Positions 22,688 to 29,692 of a DNA stretch of 32,022 bases are shown here, one piece after another (position 1 is the stretch's first letter; each line of letters starts with the position of its first letter). A program made the translations under genes and the position numbers. The stretch lies in the NCBI GenBank assembly GCA_947647595.1, contig CANSKZ010000014.1:1-32022 (forward strand), read 5' to 3'. The stretch is from an uncultured Clostridium sp. (lineage in GTDB: Bacteria; Bacillota; Clostridia; TANB77; CAG-508). The notes beneath the pieces were generated by a model, which saw nothing but the letters and a program-made list of their open reading frames with translations, was not told the DNA's origin and made no database searches.

Positions 22688-24325
22688 CTATTCCTTCTTT
22701 AGTTGACGATTCACTTGCTTTTCTTGATTTTTCTTATTATCTGCTGTTAACTTCTGAGCTTTTTGCTGGTCTGTCAAATCTGTTACTTCCATCTTATTAT
22801 TTTTGTTCTCTTCCGTGTTCCTATTTTTTTCTTCCTGTACACCAGCTTGTCCCATCATTTGCATTTGCTCTAAATTCTTTTCAATATTCTCTTGATTCTG
22901 TAAATCCATCTTCTCCAACTCTGACTTCGCATCCAAATCCATATTCAAAGCATTTATAACCGTCTCATCACATACTAATCCACGTATCTTTAACGCATTT
23001 GTGATATCTGTTGCCTTATCAGATGGTACATTTCTCTGCAACTTCACCTCAATATCTCGAAAATCATAATGTTTTCCTTTATCTTTATTAAATTTATTCA
23101 AAATAATCTCCCAACGTCTCAAAAGTCCCTTCTTAAATTCTCCCTCAAATGTTGCAATATATTGTTGTAAACTAAAAAACTTCTTTTCCAATGCACTATT
23201 GTTATCAGCACTTGTAAACCCTAAATCAGTCATATTAGGGCAAAATGAACATAAGCAAATAATATCCATCAATGTTTTTTTATGATTTTGTAAAGCACTA
23301 TCATTTACATCTTTTAAAACCCAATAAACATCTCCGCCTTCTCCCAAATACCATGTTTTACTTTGCCTTTTGTATTCATCTTCCTTTATTCTTGCTGGAT
23401 TTAATATTTCGTTTCCATTTTCATCTATTATTGTTAGTGGGGTATCTGTTTCATAACCTTTTACTACCAAAATTGCTTCGTCATTATATTTGAAAGTGTT
23501 CCTTGAGTTTTGTATAACTCTTTCATATGACTGTATAACACTAATAACTGGTTCAAATATAGCTAGTCCATCTTCTTGCTCTATTGCTGTTGCAGGAATA
23601 TCATCATCCCACAACTTCGGCTTTCTTTCTTCTTCCTTCTCTTTAAACAATGATTCACCCTTATACTTTATTTCATATTCAGGCATCCCAAACAAACTCC
23701 TCTTTTCAGGCGTATCATAATAATATCGTTTTCCATTTGACGTTATTATTTCAACCATATTTTGATACTCACCATTTGCCATTGTAGTTTGTATAATTCT
23801 ATAAATACCTATTAGTTGTTTCGGCAGTGAATAATCCCAAATCGCAACCGTCTCCAGAGCATCACTCCTTGCAATTGTTATTTCTCCTGTATTTTTATCT
23901 TTATAATATATTTCATAACACGCTCTCTTCACCAAAAAATCCAAAACTAAATCAAAAAAATGAGAACAATCATCATTATAATCTACAATATGACTAATCA
24001 ACTCCTCCATTTCTTTTATATCCTGTTCTTTATTAGTAGCTTTATCAAACAATTCTTCAATAATTTTGTTTCTATCTTTATCAAAAGCTTTAACTTTATA
24101 AATAGGTGCTTTTCCTCCAAAATATCCTGCACTCATAATAGATATGTATCGTTCCAGCGGTACTTTTATATTTTCGTCTGATAAACTCGCTATTTCTTCA
24201 TCTGTTAATTTTCTTCGGTATATTTCATATAATTCTTTTCTTGACTCTAATTCTCTTTGAGCTTTAAAAAATATATCCGTTACTGCATTTTCTGTTTCTA
24301 GTTTTTCTCTGCTATATCTTAACAT
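22688..24325 (-). CDS. Portal protein (SPP1 gp6-like)
   Basis: 545 residues, MLRYSREKLETENAVTDIFF. A typical gp6 pattern includes YISIMSAGYFGGKAPIYKVK, VLDFLVKRACYEIYYKDKNT, IWDYSLPKQLIGIYRI, and the stem region CLCSFCPNMTDLGFTSADNN before LEKKFFSLQQYIATFEGEFK. The C-terminus is polar and disordered (Gln/Asn/Lys-rich). It forms the 12-subunit ring at the head vertex through which DNA passes. Placed between large terminase and minor head gene, as expected. No CGG in frame. Confidence 0.9.
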   Translation of the reverse strand: MLRYSREKLETENAVTDIFFKAQRELESRKELYEIYRRKLTDEEIASLSDENIKVPLERYISIMSAGYFGGKAPIYKVKAFDKDRNKIIEELFDKATNKEQDIKEMEELISHIVDYNDDCSHFFDLVLDFLVKRACYEIYYKDKNTGEITIARSDALETVAIWDYSLPKQLIGIYRIIQTTMANGEYQNMVEIITSNGKRYYYDTPEKRSLFGMPEYEIKYKGESLFKEKEEERKPKLWDDDIPATAIEQEDGLAIFEPVISVIQSYERVIQNSRNTFKYNDEAILVVKGYETDTPLTIIDENGNEILNPARIKEDEYKRQSKTWYLGEGGDVYWVLKDVNDSALQNHKKTLMDIICLCSFCPNMTDLGFTSADNNSALEKKFFSLQQYIATFEGEFKKGLLRRWEIILNKFNKDKGKHYDFRDIEVKLQRNVPSDKATDITNALKIRGLVCDETVINALNMDLDAKSELEKMDLQNQENIEKNLEQMQMMGQAGVQEEKNRNTEENKNNKMEVTDLTDQQKAQKLTADNKKNQEKQVNRQLKKE

Positions 24326-24334
24326 TTTATCCTC

Positions 24335-25741
24335 CTAATTTATTTTTATTGCTGACTCTCTTCTCGTTTCTAAAACATTTGTTGGTTTTGGGTTTTCATA
24401 TACTCCCGTCAAGCAATCCTCTGCGTCATCATGTTCGTTTTTTCCATCTCTAATATAATGTTTCACATGTCTCGCAAATTCTGAAAATCTATCCTCCCAA
24501 TTCATTGGGAAATAGATATTATTCATAACTGCTGTCGAATTGCTTAATATTCTTGCCTGTTTATTTTCACTTTGATGAAACCAATGTATCTTAGTATGCA
24601 AATTATTTAATAATTTTAGTTCTCTTTGTACATTCCTTGCAAATCCTCGACCACCATTATTACTCTCTATATTAGCATATCCAACATGGTCTTTCGTCAT
24701 CATTTTAGCAACTAGTGGTTCTGTAATTTCCATAGCTTCTTGTGTGTATACAATATCTAAAATATAATATTCTTTGTTATACATTAAATAGTCTATTGAA
24801 CACAAAAAATCACTACCCTCATCAGCAGTATCTGTATAATTCATAATATAATGTGCCGGTGGCAATTTTTCATATGTTTTAAACTTACTATATAATCTAT
24901 TTTTAATATCAATTGGTTCTTGCTGATAATTTGCATATATAATATCCTTATTCATGTTCTTTGTCTTGAGTTCATAATCTTCTCTACTTAAAACCTCTTC
25001 ACACAACATCAAGCCATCTTCTTGTACCGCTTTATAATTAATATGCCTCACATTATCATAATTTTCTAGTATATATCCTGCTAAGTCCATACTTGCCCAT
25101 CTAGTCATAATTATAATTAGTTTAAATCCATTTTCTGTTCTTGATAACATTGTATTATTAAACCACTCTATTTGTTTTTGTAGTACATTTTCGTTATATG
25201 CTTCTTGCACATTTTTTATCAAATCATCAATTATCATCAATGTACAACCAAATCCCGTTGCCGTTCCCGTTGGAGACGTTGCTAAGTAATTAGCTTGTCC
25301 ACTCCCTTCTAACGCCCACTTACTACTACTCGCCTCTCCATATTTTATTTTTGTGTTTGGAAATATATCATTATATACAATTACTCCTTCTGTTCTCTCT
25401 GATGCAATTGTATCTCTCACAGATTTTGCAAACGTACCCGACAATGTTTCATTATACGACCCCGTCATTATTTTTTCATCAGGATTTATTCCCAATACCC
25501 ATTCAACTAATTTTCCTGATGTTCTTGATTTTCCATGTCTTGGTGGCATATTAATTACACATATTTTTTCATCACTATTATAAAAATCTTGTAATTGATT
25601 ACATACATCTTTCAAAAATATTCTATCTTCCTTATAAAAATCCGATGCCATCAATTTACAATATTCAAAAAAATCACGTCTAGCCAATTCTAGATATGCC
25701 TGTTTTTTTAATTCTTCCTTTAATAAACTATTCATCTTCAA
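24335..25741 (-). CDS. terL: Large terminase subunit
   Basis: 468 residues, starting MKMNSLLKEELKKQAYLELA and overlapping the small subunit gene by 14 bases. Walker A-like PPRHGKS at residues 66-72, Walker B LMIIDD at 168-173 and coupling motif IIIMTRWASMD around 209-218 form the packaging ATPase; the C-terminal RNase H-like nuclease has CSIDYLMYN and a late Asp pair in EHDDAEDCL. Cuts concatemeric DNA and drives packaging through the portal. Full length for the family. Confidence 0.93.
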   Translation of the reverse strand: MKMNSLLKEELKKQAYLELARRDFFEYCKLMASDFYKEDRIFLKDVCNQLQDFYNSDEKICVINMPPRHGKSRTSGKLVEWVLGINPDEKIMTGSYNETLSGTFAKSVRDTIASERTEGVIVYNDIFPNTKIKYGEASSSKWALEGSGQANYLATSPTGTATGFGCTLMIIDDLIKNVQEAYNENVLQKQIEWFNNTMLSRTENGFKLIIIMTRWASMDLAGYILENYDNVRHINYKAVQEDGLMLCEEVLSREDYELKTKNMNKDIIYANYQQEPIDIKNRLYSKFKTYEKLPPAHYIMNYTDTADEGSDFLCSIDYLMYNKEYYILDIVYTQEAMEITEPLVAKMMTKDHVGYANIESNNGGRGFARNVQRELKLLNNLHTKIHWFHQSENKQARILSNSTAVMNNIYFPMNWEDRFSEFARHVKHYIRDGKNEHDDAEDCLTGVYENPKPTNVLETRRESAIKIN

Positions 25742-26102
25742 TCAACTGCCTTAATTCTTCCGTTGTCAGGTCTGTAAATGGATTATTTATATTTCCACTA
25801 TGTTGTATTTCTTGCTTTTCTCTCCACTTACTAGGCCTTCTATTCTTTAACCAAAATATCTGAGCAGTTGTATTTCCCTCTAAAGCTGTTTTCAATAATG
25901 CATTCTCTACTTCATAATCAACTATTTCTTTTCCTTTTTTTAGGGACTCAGAAAACTCGGAATATCTCTTCTTATATTCGTAAAAAGTATCTTCGCTTAT
26001 ATTTAAGTTATTCGCTATTTGTTTATCAGTCAATCCGTCTCTAGCCCAACCTTCCACTAACATTAATTTATTCTTAACTTGTTCCCATTTTGATTTTGCC
26101 AT
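25728..26102 (-). CDS. terS: Small terminase subunit
   Basis: 124 residues: MAKSKWEQVKNKLMLVEGWA, then GLTDKQIANNLNISEDTFYE as a DNA-binding helix-turn-helix, a central oligomerisation region (VENALLKTALEGNTTAQIFW) and an acidic tail. AGTAGGTGTGTAG precedes the ATG. Recognises the packaging site; cos or pac cannot be decided here. First gene of the packaging and head cluster after the small membrane gene. Confidence 0.9.
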   Translation of the reverse strand: MAKSKWEQVKNKLMLVEGWARDGLTDKQIANNLNISEDTFYEYKKRYSEFSESLKKGKEIVDYEVENALLKTALEGNTTAQIFWLKNRRPSKWREKQEIQHSGNINNPFTDLTTEELRQLIEDE

Positions 26103-26110
26103 CTACACAC

Positions 26111-26266
26111 CTACTTTTTATTGTTTATTAACTTTCTAATACATTCTGCTATACTTACAGCAATAGCAATTATAATGCATGCAATTATTGTTGCACTTAT
26201 TATTGCACACACAATCAATATTGGACTTAATATAATCGTTATCAATATCAAAATAAAATCAATCAT
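26111..26266 (-). CDS. Small hydrophobic membrane protein, 51 aa
   Basis: MIDFILILITIILSPILIVC, then AIISATIIACIIIAIAVSIA and ECIRKLINNKK with TAG at 26113-26111. One long or two short membrane helices and a basic C-terminal tail. AAAGTGAGATAAAAA precedes the ATG, a weak site. Just upstream of the small terminase. It could be a holin-like or regulatory protein; lysis genes are otherwise not seen in the window. Confidence 0.62.
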   Translation of the reverse strand: MIDFILILITIILSPILIVCAIISATIIACIIIAIAVSIAECIRKLINNKK

Positions 26267-26304
26267 TTTTTATCTCACTTTCTTAAAATTTCTTTATCGA
26301 ATAT

Positions 26305-26321
26305 TGTCAAATTATGTCGAC
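26305..26321 (+). promoter_or_regulatory. Spo0A-like box pair upstream of the plus-strand 95-aa gene
   Basis: TGTCAAA-TTA-TGTCGAC at 10-bp spacing, 32-48 bp before a -10-like TATGAT (26353-26358) that has no good -35. Placement fits an activator-dependent promoter. Each box has one mismatch to TGTCGAA. Confidence 0.45.
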
Positions 26322-26395
26322 AATTATCAATTATTCTTTCTCTTTTTTGTGATATGATTTATAAGTTACACAAAAGAAGAAAGGTGGTGATTAAC

Positions 26396-26683
26396 TTGCC
26401 TAATAATTCATTGTCTCAAGATGAAGAGGAAGCATTAACTATTATTTATGAAAGATATCTTTTACAAAAATCTACAAATCCTTCGGACTCTTATTATTAC
26501 AAGATTTTTGAAGTAATCTCATTATTTCCAGATTATAACAATAATGATATTATGCCTACTCTCATAAAACTAAGTATTAAAAGAATTATAAGGCTCTTTA
26601 GTGACAAACGTTTAATGGTTAACGAAAAAGCAATTCCTTACATAGAAAAACATTTGAAAAAAGGCTTGAAAAATCAAACATGA
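26396..26683 (+). CDS. Helical accessory protein, 95 aa
   Basis: The TTG at 26396 has AAAGGTGGTGATTAAC and is preferred over the upstream ATG at 26354, which lacks a site. It begins PNNSLSQDEEEALTIIYERY after the start Met. All helical; FEVISLFPDYNNNDIMPTLI and IKRIIRLFSDKRLMVNEKAI do not match a family I know. Opposite to the late operon, between late promoters and terminase, so probably an accessory gene expressed in the lysogen. Confidence 0.72.
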   Translation: MPNNSLSQDEEEALTIIYERYLLQKSTNPSDSYYYKIFEVISLFPDYNNNDIMPTLIKLSIKRIIRLFSDKRLMVNEKAIPYIEKHLKKGLKNQT

Positions 26684-26710
26684 AAAATGCTAAGCAATTC
26701 GCTTAGCATT
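26681..26710 (-). terminator. Terminator after the Cys-rich small gene
   Basis: AATGCTAAGC-GAATT-GCTTAGCATT (26710-26686), a perfect 10-bp stem; on the minus strand TTTTTC follows. It ends the 26881-26717 gene and can also stop the plus-strand 95-aa gene. Confidence 0.82.
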
Positions 26711-26716
26711 CCATTG

Positions 26717-26881
26717 TTAATCTTTATTTTTCAAATACTTCACAGAACATTCTCTTAACGTTCTATTCTTAGTACATTTATCCTCATAAAATTTACAATC
26801 TTTACACATTCTTTCAATCATCAACAAATCTTCTTTACTGTAATATTTATATTGAATTTCTCTTTTTTCTTTATCATTCAT
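26717..26881 (-). CDS. Small cysteine-containing protein, 54 aa
   Basis: MNDKEKREIQYKYYSKEDLL, then MIERMCKDCKFYEDKCTKNR and TLRECSVKYLKNKD. Four Cys in the pattern CxxC-x6-C-x8-C suggest a small zinc or iron-sulphur site. GCAGGTGATTACAA precedes the ATG. Own terminator behind it. Similar short CKDC proteins occur in Firmicute phages without known function. Below the usual ORF length limit. Confidence 0.75.
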   Translation of the reverse strand: MNDKEKREIQYKYYSKEDLLMIERMCKDCKFYEDKCTKNRTLRECSVKYLKNKD

Positions 26882-26902
26882 TTGTAATCACCTGCTTATA
26901 AT

Positions 26903-26934
26903 AAAAAACATAAGCCACTAGAAAACTTATGTTT
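26903..26934 (-). terminator. Terminator upstream of the Cys-rich gene (minus strand)
   Basis: AAACATAAG (26934-26926) pairs with CTTATGTTT (26914-26906), and six T follow on the minus strand. It would end transcripts coming from the promoters near 27640-27500, or a small RNA from 27050-26903. Confidence 0.7.
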
Positions 26935-27089
26935 AACAAAATATCAATAAATATTGAAAGGAAACAATGAAGGAACATCGTCTATTGCATATTAAGTTAT
27001 CTAGTATCATTAATATGCAATAAAAAAGAACTACTCTTAATAAATAGCTCTATCGAACAAACTTTTCAAAAATAATGTCAATTTTTGTG
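26935..27089. other. Intergenic stretch with long inverted repeat
   Basis: No convincing gene. Perfect 11-bp inverted repeat TTGCATATTAA (26985-26995) / TTAATATGCAA (27010-27020). On the plus strand an 18-codon frame (ATG 26967 to TAA 27023, MKEHRLLHIKLSSIINMQ) with AAAGGAAACA before it covers this repeat; it may be a leader or chance. Confidence 0.4.
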
Positions 27090-27118
27090 TTGACTTATAA
27101 TTTACATTTTGATATATT
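27090..27118 (+). promoter_or_regulatory. Promoter of the structured-leader gene
   Basis: TTGACT (27090-27095), 17-bp spacer, TATATT (27113-27118) on the plus strand, about 135 bp before the ATG at 27253. Confidence 0.78.
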
Positions 27119-27124
27119 ATAAAT

Positions 27125-27252
27125 AATTGTTTAATTAATCCTTCTCAGTTGGGTGCATAGATTAATATTTGACATCTTGCATTTCAACTATTAGTTTATG
27201 CACCTAACTCTCGCAAGATGGTTGGTGCAAATAATTAAGAAGGAGGTGTAAT
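27125..27252 (+). ncRNA. Structured 5' leader with pseudoknot-like helices
   Basis: Two interleaved helices: GTTGGGTGCATA (27148-27159) with TATGCACCTAAC (27197-27208), and CATCTTGC (27173-27180) with GCAAGATG (27213-27220). The order 1, 2, 1', 2' makes a pseudoknot or two exclusive folds. CCTTCT near 27140 can also pair with AGAAGG at the ribosome site. It looks like a cis-acting regulator or riboswitch-like element; I do not match it to a known class. Confidence 0.6.
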
Positions 27253-27438
27253 ATGGGAACTAAAGAAAATAGCAATGATGTTGCTGTTAAGTACTTAGGC
27301 AAATCCCTTCTTGCAGTTATAATTGGAATTATAATTTGTTTTTTAGCCACTATTGGTTATAATACATATATTTCAATTTCGCAAGAAAAAATTGAAGTTA
27401 ATGCAAGTAACATTAACTCCAATTCAATTAAACAATGA
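27253..27438 (+). CDS. Single-span small membrane protein, 61 aa
   Basis: MGTKENSNDVAVKYLGKSLL, then the membrane helix AVIIGIIICFLATIGYNTYI and a polar tail rich in Asn and Ser. AAGAAGGAGGTGTAAT gives a strong site that the leader can mask. Own promoter and terminator (27442-27472). The layout of long structured leader plus tiny membrane protein is reminiscent of type I toxins or regulated membrane peptides, but no antisense RNA is proven. Confidence 0.72.
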   Translation: MGTKENSNDVAVKYLGKSLLAVIIGIIICFLATIGYNTYISISQEKIEVNASNINSNSIKQ

Positions 27439-27441
27439 TAT

Positions 27442-27472
27442 TGAGTGAAGGCTTAGCCTTTGCTCATTTTTT
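27442..27472 (+). terminator. Terminator of the small membrane protein gene
   Basis: TGAGTGAAGGC-TTA-GCCTTTGCTCA followed by six T on the plus strand. Confidence 0.85.
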
Positions 27473-27475
27473 ATT

Positions 27476-27664
27476 ATATTATTACATTTATTCATTAGTG
27501 TCAATAGATATTAAAAATTTAATCTAATTGTTATATTTTTGTAACAATTTTGTAACATTATATTAGCTTTTTTACAATAAGTCAATACTTTTTTACTACT
27601 TTATACGATTTTATACTGTTTTAGTATCTACCTATATTATACAGCATTATGTCAATTTTGTCAA
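27476..27664 (-). promoter_or_regulatory. Stacked minus-strand promoters and 10-bp repeats after the ArpU-like gene
   Basis: P1: TTGACA (27664-27659), 17 bp, TATAAT (27641-27636). P2: TTGACT (27585-27580), 17 bp, TATAAT (27562-27557). A weaker P3 has TTGACA (27504-27499), 17 bp, TAATAT. Between P1 and P2 (about 27630-27590) GATACTAAAA, CAGTATAAAA, TCGTATAAAG and TAGTAAAAAA form four units of about 10 bp, good candidate binding sites for the late regulator. No gene in this 340-bp stretch. Confidence 0.7.
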
Positions 27665-27686
27665 ATTTATTGCAAAAATTTATATT

Positions 27687-27722
27687 GCAGTCTCGGGTTT
27701 GCCCACTTTCATGAGCGACTGC
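27687..27722 (-). other. Conserved-looking hairpin before the late promoters
   Basis: Minus strand GCAGTC (27722-27717) pairs with GACTGC (27692-27687); inside, GCTCA-TGAAAG-TGGGC forms a second stem with an 8-base bulge AAACCCGA. One pair is U-G only in minus-strand RNA, which favours that strand. Possible RNA element at the end of the regulator transcript. I recall similar sequences in clostridial prophages but cannot name it. Confidence 0.5.
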
Positions 27723-27780
27723 ATAAAGATTTAATAAAATTGAATTTACAACTTTACTTATACTAATTATAACATGTTTT

Positions 27781-28206
27781 TTAATTAAATTCCGCCAATT
27801 TTCCGCCAACTTTTTTAAATTCTTCATGAACTGCATAGATCAATTCTCTCTTTCTTCTTTCAAATGTTCTTTCAGACATACCATTATTGATTATTTCCCA
27901 CTTTGTTTTGCTTTTAACAAAAGCCTCTTCAAATATATGTTTACTATCTCCATTCACTAATTCTAATGCTTGTCTTACTATTTTATATTCTTTTAAAGTT
28001 TTTTGTAGTTCTTTATCTTCTTGTAGTTTTATGTATTGATTATATACTGTATCAGATATACTGTAAGGTGCTTTAGGCATACCATCTATATTGATAGCAC
28101 TGGCTGACATTATATTTGTTCTTAAATTTAATATCTTTATACAATTATAATTATATCTTTTAAGCATTCCTACTGCTCTATTATAATCTTCTTTGTTTAA
28201 TCTCAT
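27781..28206 (-). CDS. ArpU/RinA-like late transcription regulator
   Basis: 141 residues, MRLNKEDYNRAVGMLKRYNY; TAAGGAGAAACTAAAG precedes the ATG. The C-terminal NGMSERTFERRKRELIYAVH is a sigma70 region 4-like helix-turn-helix as in ArpU and related autolysin/late-gene regulators. It lies at the end of the early genes and just before stacked promoters, the usual place for a late activator. Its likely target is the region 27476-27664 or the packaging operon. Confidence 0.82.
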   Translation of the reverse strand: MRLNKEDYNRAVGMLKRYNYNCIKILNLRTNIMSASAINIDGMPKAPYSISDTVYNQYIKLQEDKELQKTLKEYKIVRQALELVNGDSKHIFEEAFVKSKTKWEIINNGMSERTFERRKRELIYAVHEEFKKVGGKLAEFN

Positions 28207-28210
28207 ATCT

Positions 28211-28411
28211 TTAGTTTCTCCTTACCTCTTCTAAAATAATTCTCTCCACATAAGCCAAAGCTTCATACTTCGTCATAAATCTTTCATGTCTGTGCCTTCT
28301 ATCATATCGTACAATCTTTATTCTTTGATTATACTCTCGTCTATATATTTCCGCCACTTGATATTTACTTAATCCACTTCTCCAAAATTTTATTATCTCC
28401 TCATCTCTCAT
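28211..28411 (-). CDS. Small basic phage protein, 66 aa
   Basis: MRDEEIIKFWRSGLSKYQVA, then EIYRREYNQRIKIVRYDRRH and a helical end. The part GLSKYQVAEIYRREY looks like a helix-turn-helix of the resolvase type. The start has no clear ribosome site, only the previous gene's stop 11 bp upstream. It lies four bases before the ArpU-like gene, so both are one unit. Similar small proteins precede late regulators in Firmicute phages. Confidence 0.72.
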   Translation of the reverse strand: MRDEEIIKFWRSGLSKYQVAEIYRREYNQRIKIVRYDRRHRHERFMTKYEALAYVERIILEEVRRN

Positions 28412-28422
28412 ATCGTTATTAT

Positions 28423-28584
28423 TTACACAATAAAATCTTTATATTTATTTTCATAACTTACTTTATAATATACTATCTCTTTCGTTAATCTTAATATCAT
28501 AAACTTAACAAAACTATCTGTTCGCACTATTTCACTACGTTTCTTTTTAAAATCATAATATTTTATTTCATATTTTTCTTCCAT
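28423..28584 (-). CDS. Small phage protein of unknown function, 53 aa
   Basis: MEEKYEIKYYDFKKKRSEIV, then RTDSFVKFMILRLTKEIVYY and KVSYENKYKDFIV. AAAGGAGAGACATG lies before the start; the ATG three bases upstream is too close to it. Lys and Tyr rich, mixed strand and helix. No family recognised; within the early operon. Confidence 0.68.
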   Translation of the reverse strand: MEEKYEIKYYDFKKKRSEIVRTDSFVKFMILRLTKEIVYYKVSYENKYKDFIV

Positions 28585-28679
28585 CATGTCTCTCCTTTCA
28601 AGTCTTTTTCATTTAGTTTTCCTCACTTTCTTTGTAATATTCTTTATTTTCTTCTTAAAAAACTCTTCTTATCCCCCCT

Positions 28680-28925
28680 CTATTTGCAATCACAATTATC
28701 AATTGCAAGTCCTCTTTCGTTTATCAAATCTTCCAGCATCTCACATCGATTTATATAGACAGCTTTTTCTTCTGCCTGCTCTATATTGTTTTGTTTTAGT
28801 TGCTTTATTTGTTCTTCTTTTTCAATATTTACTTTATTTGCATAAATCAATGTACAGATTCCCATAAATAATCCTATCATCATAAATATGTATACCCATA
28901 ACTTTATTTTAATTTCTTTTTTCAT
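28680..28925 (-). CDS. Membrane-anchored coiled-coil protein, 81 aa
   Basis: MKKEIKIKLWVYIFMMIGLF starts an N-terminal membrane helix, residues about 9-29. A Glu/Gln/Lys-rich coiled coil (VNIEKEEQIKQLKQNNIEQA) and an end with three Cys (RCEML, NCDCK) follow. TTAGGAGAAGTAAT precedes the ATG. The layout resembles Rz-like spanins or phage inner-membrane small proteins, but its place in the early operon argues against lysis. About 95 bp after it hold no gene. Confidence 0.7.
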   Translation of the reverse strand: MKKEIKIKLWVYIFMMIGLFMGICTLIYANKVNIEKEEQIKQLKQNNIEQAEEKAVYINRCEMLEDLINERGLAIDNCDCK

Positions 28926-28935
28926 ATTACTTCTC

Positions 28936-29163
28936 CTAAAACATTATTTTCACATACTCTTTATCTTCAACTATTTGTAATTCAATCGTTTTATTCAACT
29001 CCTCATTCAATCCTCTTATTATCTCTCTTATCTTTTCTCTTTTACTTTTCTTGTCATTCAAATAACTGTATTCTTTTATTAATTCACTCATCTTGCATCT
29101 GCATTCATGAGTAATTAATATATTCAAGACTTCTTTTTTATCTTTTTTCGTTATTAAAAACAT
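28936..29163 (-). CDS. Small phage protein, 75 aa
   Basis: MFLITKKDKKEVLNILITHE, then CRCKMSELIKEYSYLNDKKS. Helical and basic, ending in EDKEYVKIMF. GAGGAGAACAAATAA precedes the ATG. It overlaps the previous gene by 26 bases in another frame, so it is translationally coupled. Winged-helix-like in outline, no clear family. Confidence 0.68.
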   Translation of the reverse strand: MFLITKKDKKEVLNILITHECRCKMSELIKEYSYLNDKKSKREKIREIIRGLNEELNKTIELQIVEDKEYVKIMF

Positions 29164-29296
29164 TTATTTGTTCTCCTCTTATCCAGTAAAGCTCTCTCTT
29201 GTAAGTCTCACATAACAATTTTAACTTATCTATGTCATACAAAAGTCCTTCACAACCTGTACAATCTTTTTCAAACACTTCACATCTTCCTTGCAT
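29138..29296 (-). CDS. Small Cys-containing phage protein, 52 aa
   Basis: From ATG 29296: MQGRCEVFEKDCTGCEGLLY, then DIDKLKLLCETYKRELYWIR. The site GGGGTAGG in the end of the previous gene is 9 bp away; upstream ATGs at 29305 and 29353 are too close to it or lie deep in that gene. Four Cys (C-x7-C-x2-C plus one) may bind metal. Role unknown, early operon. Confidence 0.6.
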   Translation of the reverse strand: MQGRCEVFEKDCTGCEGLLYDIDKLKLLCETYKRELYWIRGEQINVFNNEKR

Positions 29297-29306
29297 ATTC
29301 AGCATC

Positions 29307-29561
29307 CTACCCCAATATTGGAATATGTTCCATATTTTCACTAACAACATCATTCAAATAATATCTCTTAAACATCACAGACTCACCATATCGATTCTTC
29401 TTATTCTCCCATTCCGTCTTAAATTCATATCCCTGTTCTTTCAATTCTTTCACTCTAGTTGCAAACTGCGTAATTCCCAAATCCTCATAAGCCTCCCAGC
29501 TCGTTATGCTTCCAAATTCTCTTATGTATTTTAATATTCTCTCCCTCTGTGTCATCTTCAT
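29307..29561 (-). CDS. Small winged-helix DNA-binding protein
   Basis: 84 residues: MKMTQRERILKYIREFGSIT, then SWEAYEDLGITQFATRVKEL. This is a compact winged-helix domain common in Firmicute phage early regions, followed by the wing EFKTEWENKKNRYGESVMFK. TAGGAGGGAGTATAG precedes the ATG (second ATG at codon 3). Possible regulator of early or accessory genes. Confidence 0.82.
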   Translation of the reverse strand: MKMTQRERILKYIREFGSITSWEAYEDLGITQFATRVKELKEQGYEFKTEWENKKNRYGESVMFKRYYLNDVVSENMEHIPILG

Positions 29562-29573
29562 CTATACTCCCTC

Positions 29574-29678
29574 CTATTCCTTAACAATTAACAATCCTCT
29601 TGCAATTAACTGACAAATAATCGCTTTTCCTTCATCACTTAACTTTAAAAAACTACTTTTACTTAATTCTACTTTCAT
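29574..29678 (-). CDS. Very small protein, 34 aa
   Basis: MKVELSKSSFLKLSDEGKAI, then ICQLIARGLLIVKE and TAG at 29576-29574. A good AGGAGAAAGT site precedes the ATG and the gene exactly fills the space between the helicase and winged-helix genes. Function unknown. Confidence 0.6.
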   Translation of the reverse strand: MKVELSKSSFLKLSDEGKAIICQLIARGLLIVKE

Positions 29679-29692
29679 ACTTTCTCCTATTC

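Noticed and set aside
27650..27665. Spo0A-like pair TGTCAAT...TGTCAAA
   Set aside because: Spacing is 9 and both boxes lack the CG core; the sequence is explained by the -35 of promoter P1.
27687..27722. tRNA gene that could read CGGN
   Set aside because: The hairpin lacks acceptor, D and T arms. I found no tRNA in the window; a suppressor tRNA would have to be elsewhere.
27621..27836. Minus-strand frame of 71 codons after the ArpU-like gene
   Set aside because: Starts inside the ArpU-like gene in another frame and runs over the hairpin and P1 promoter; no site, no family-like sequence.
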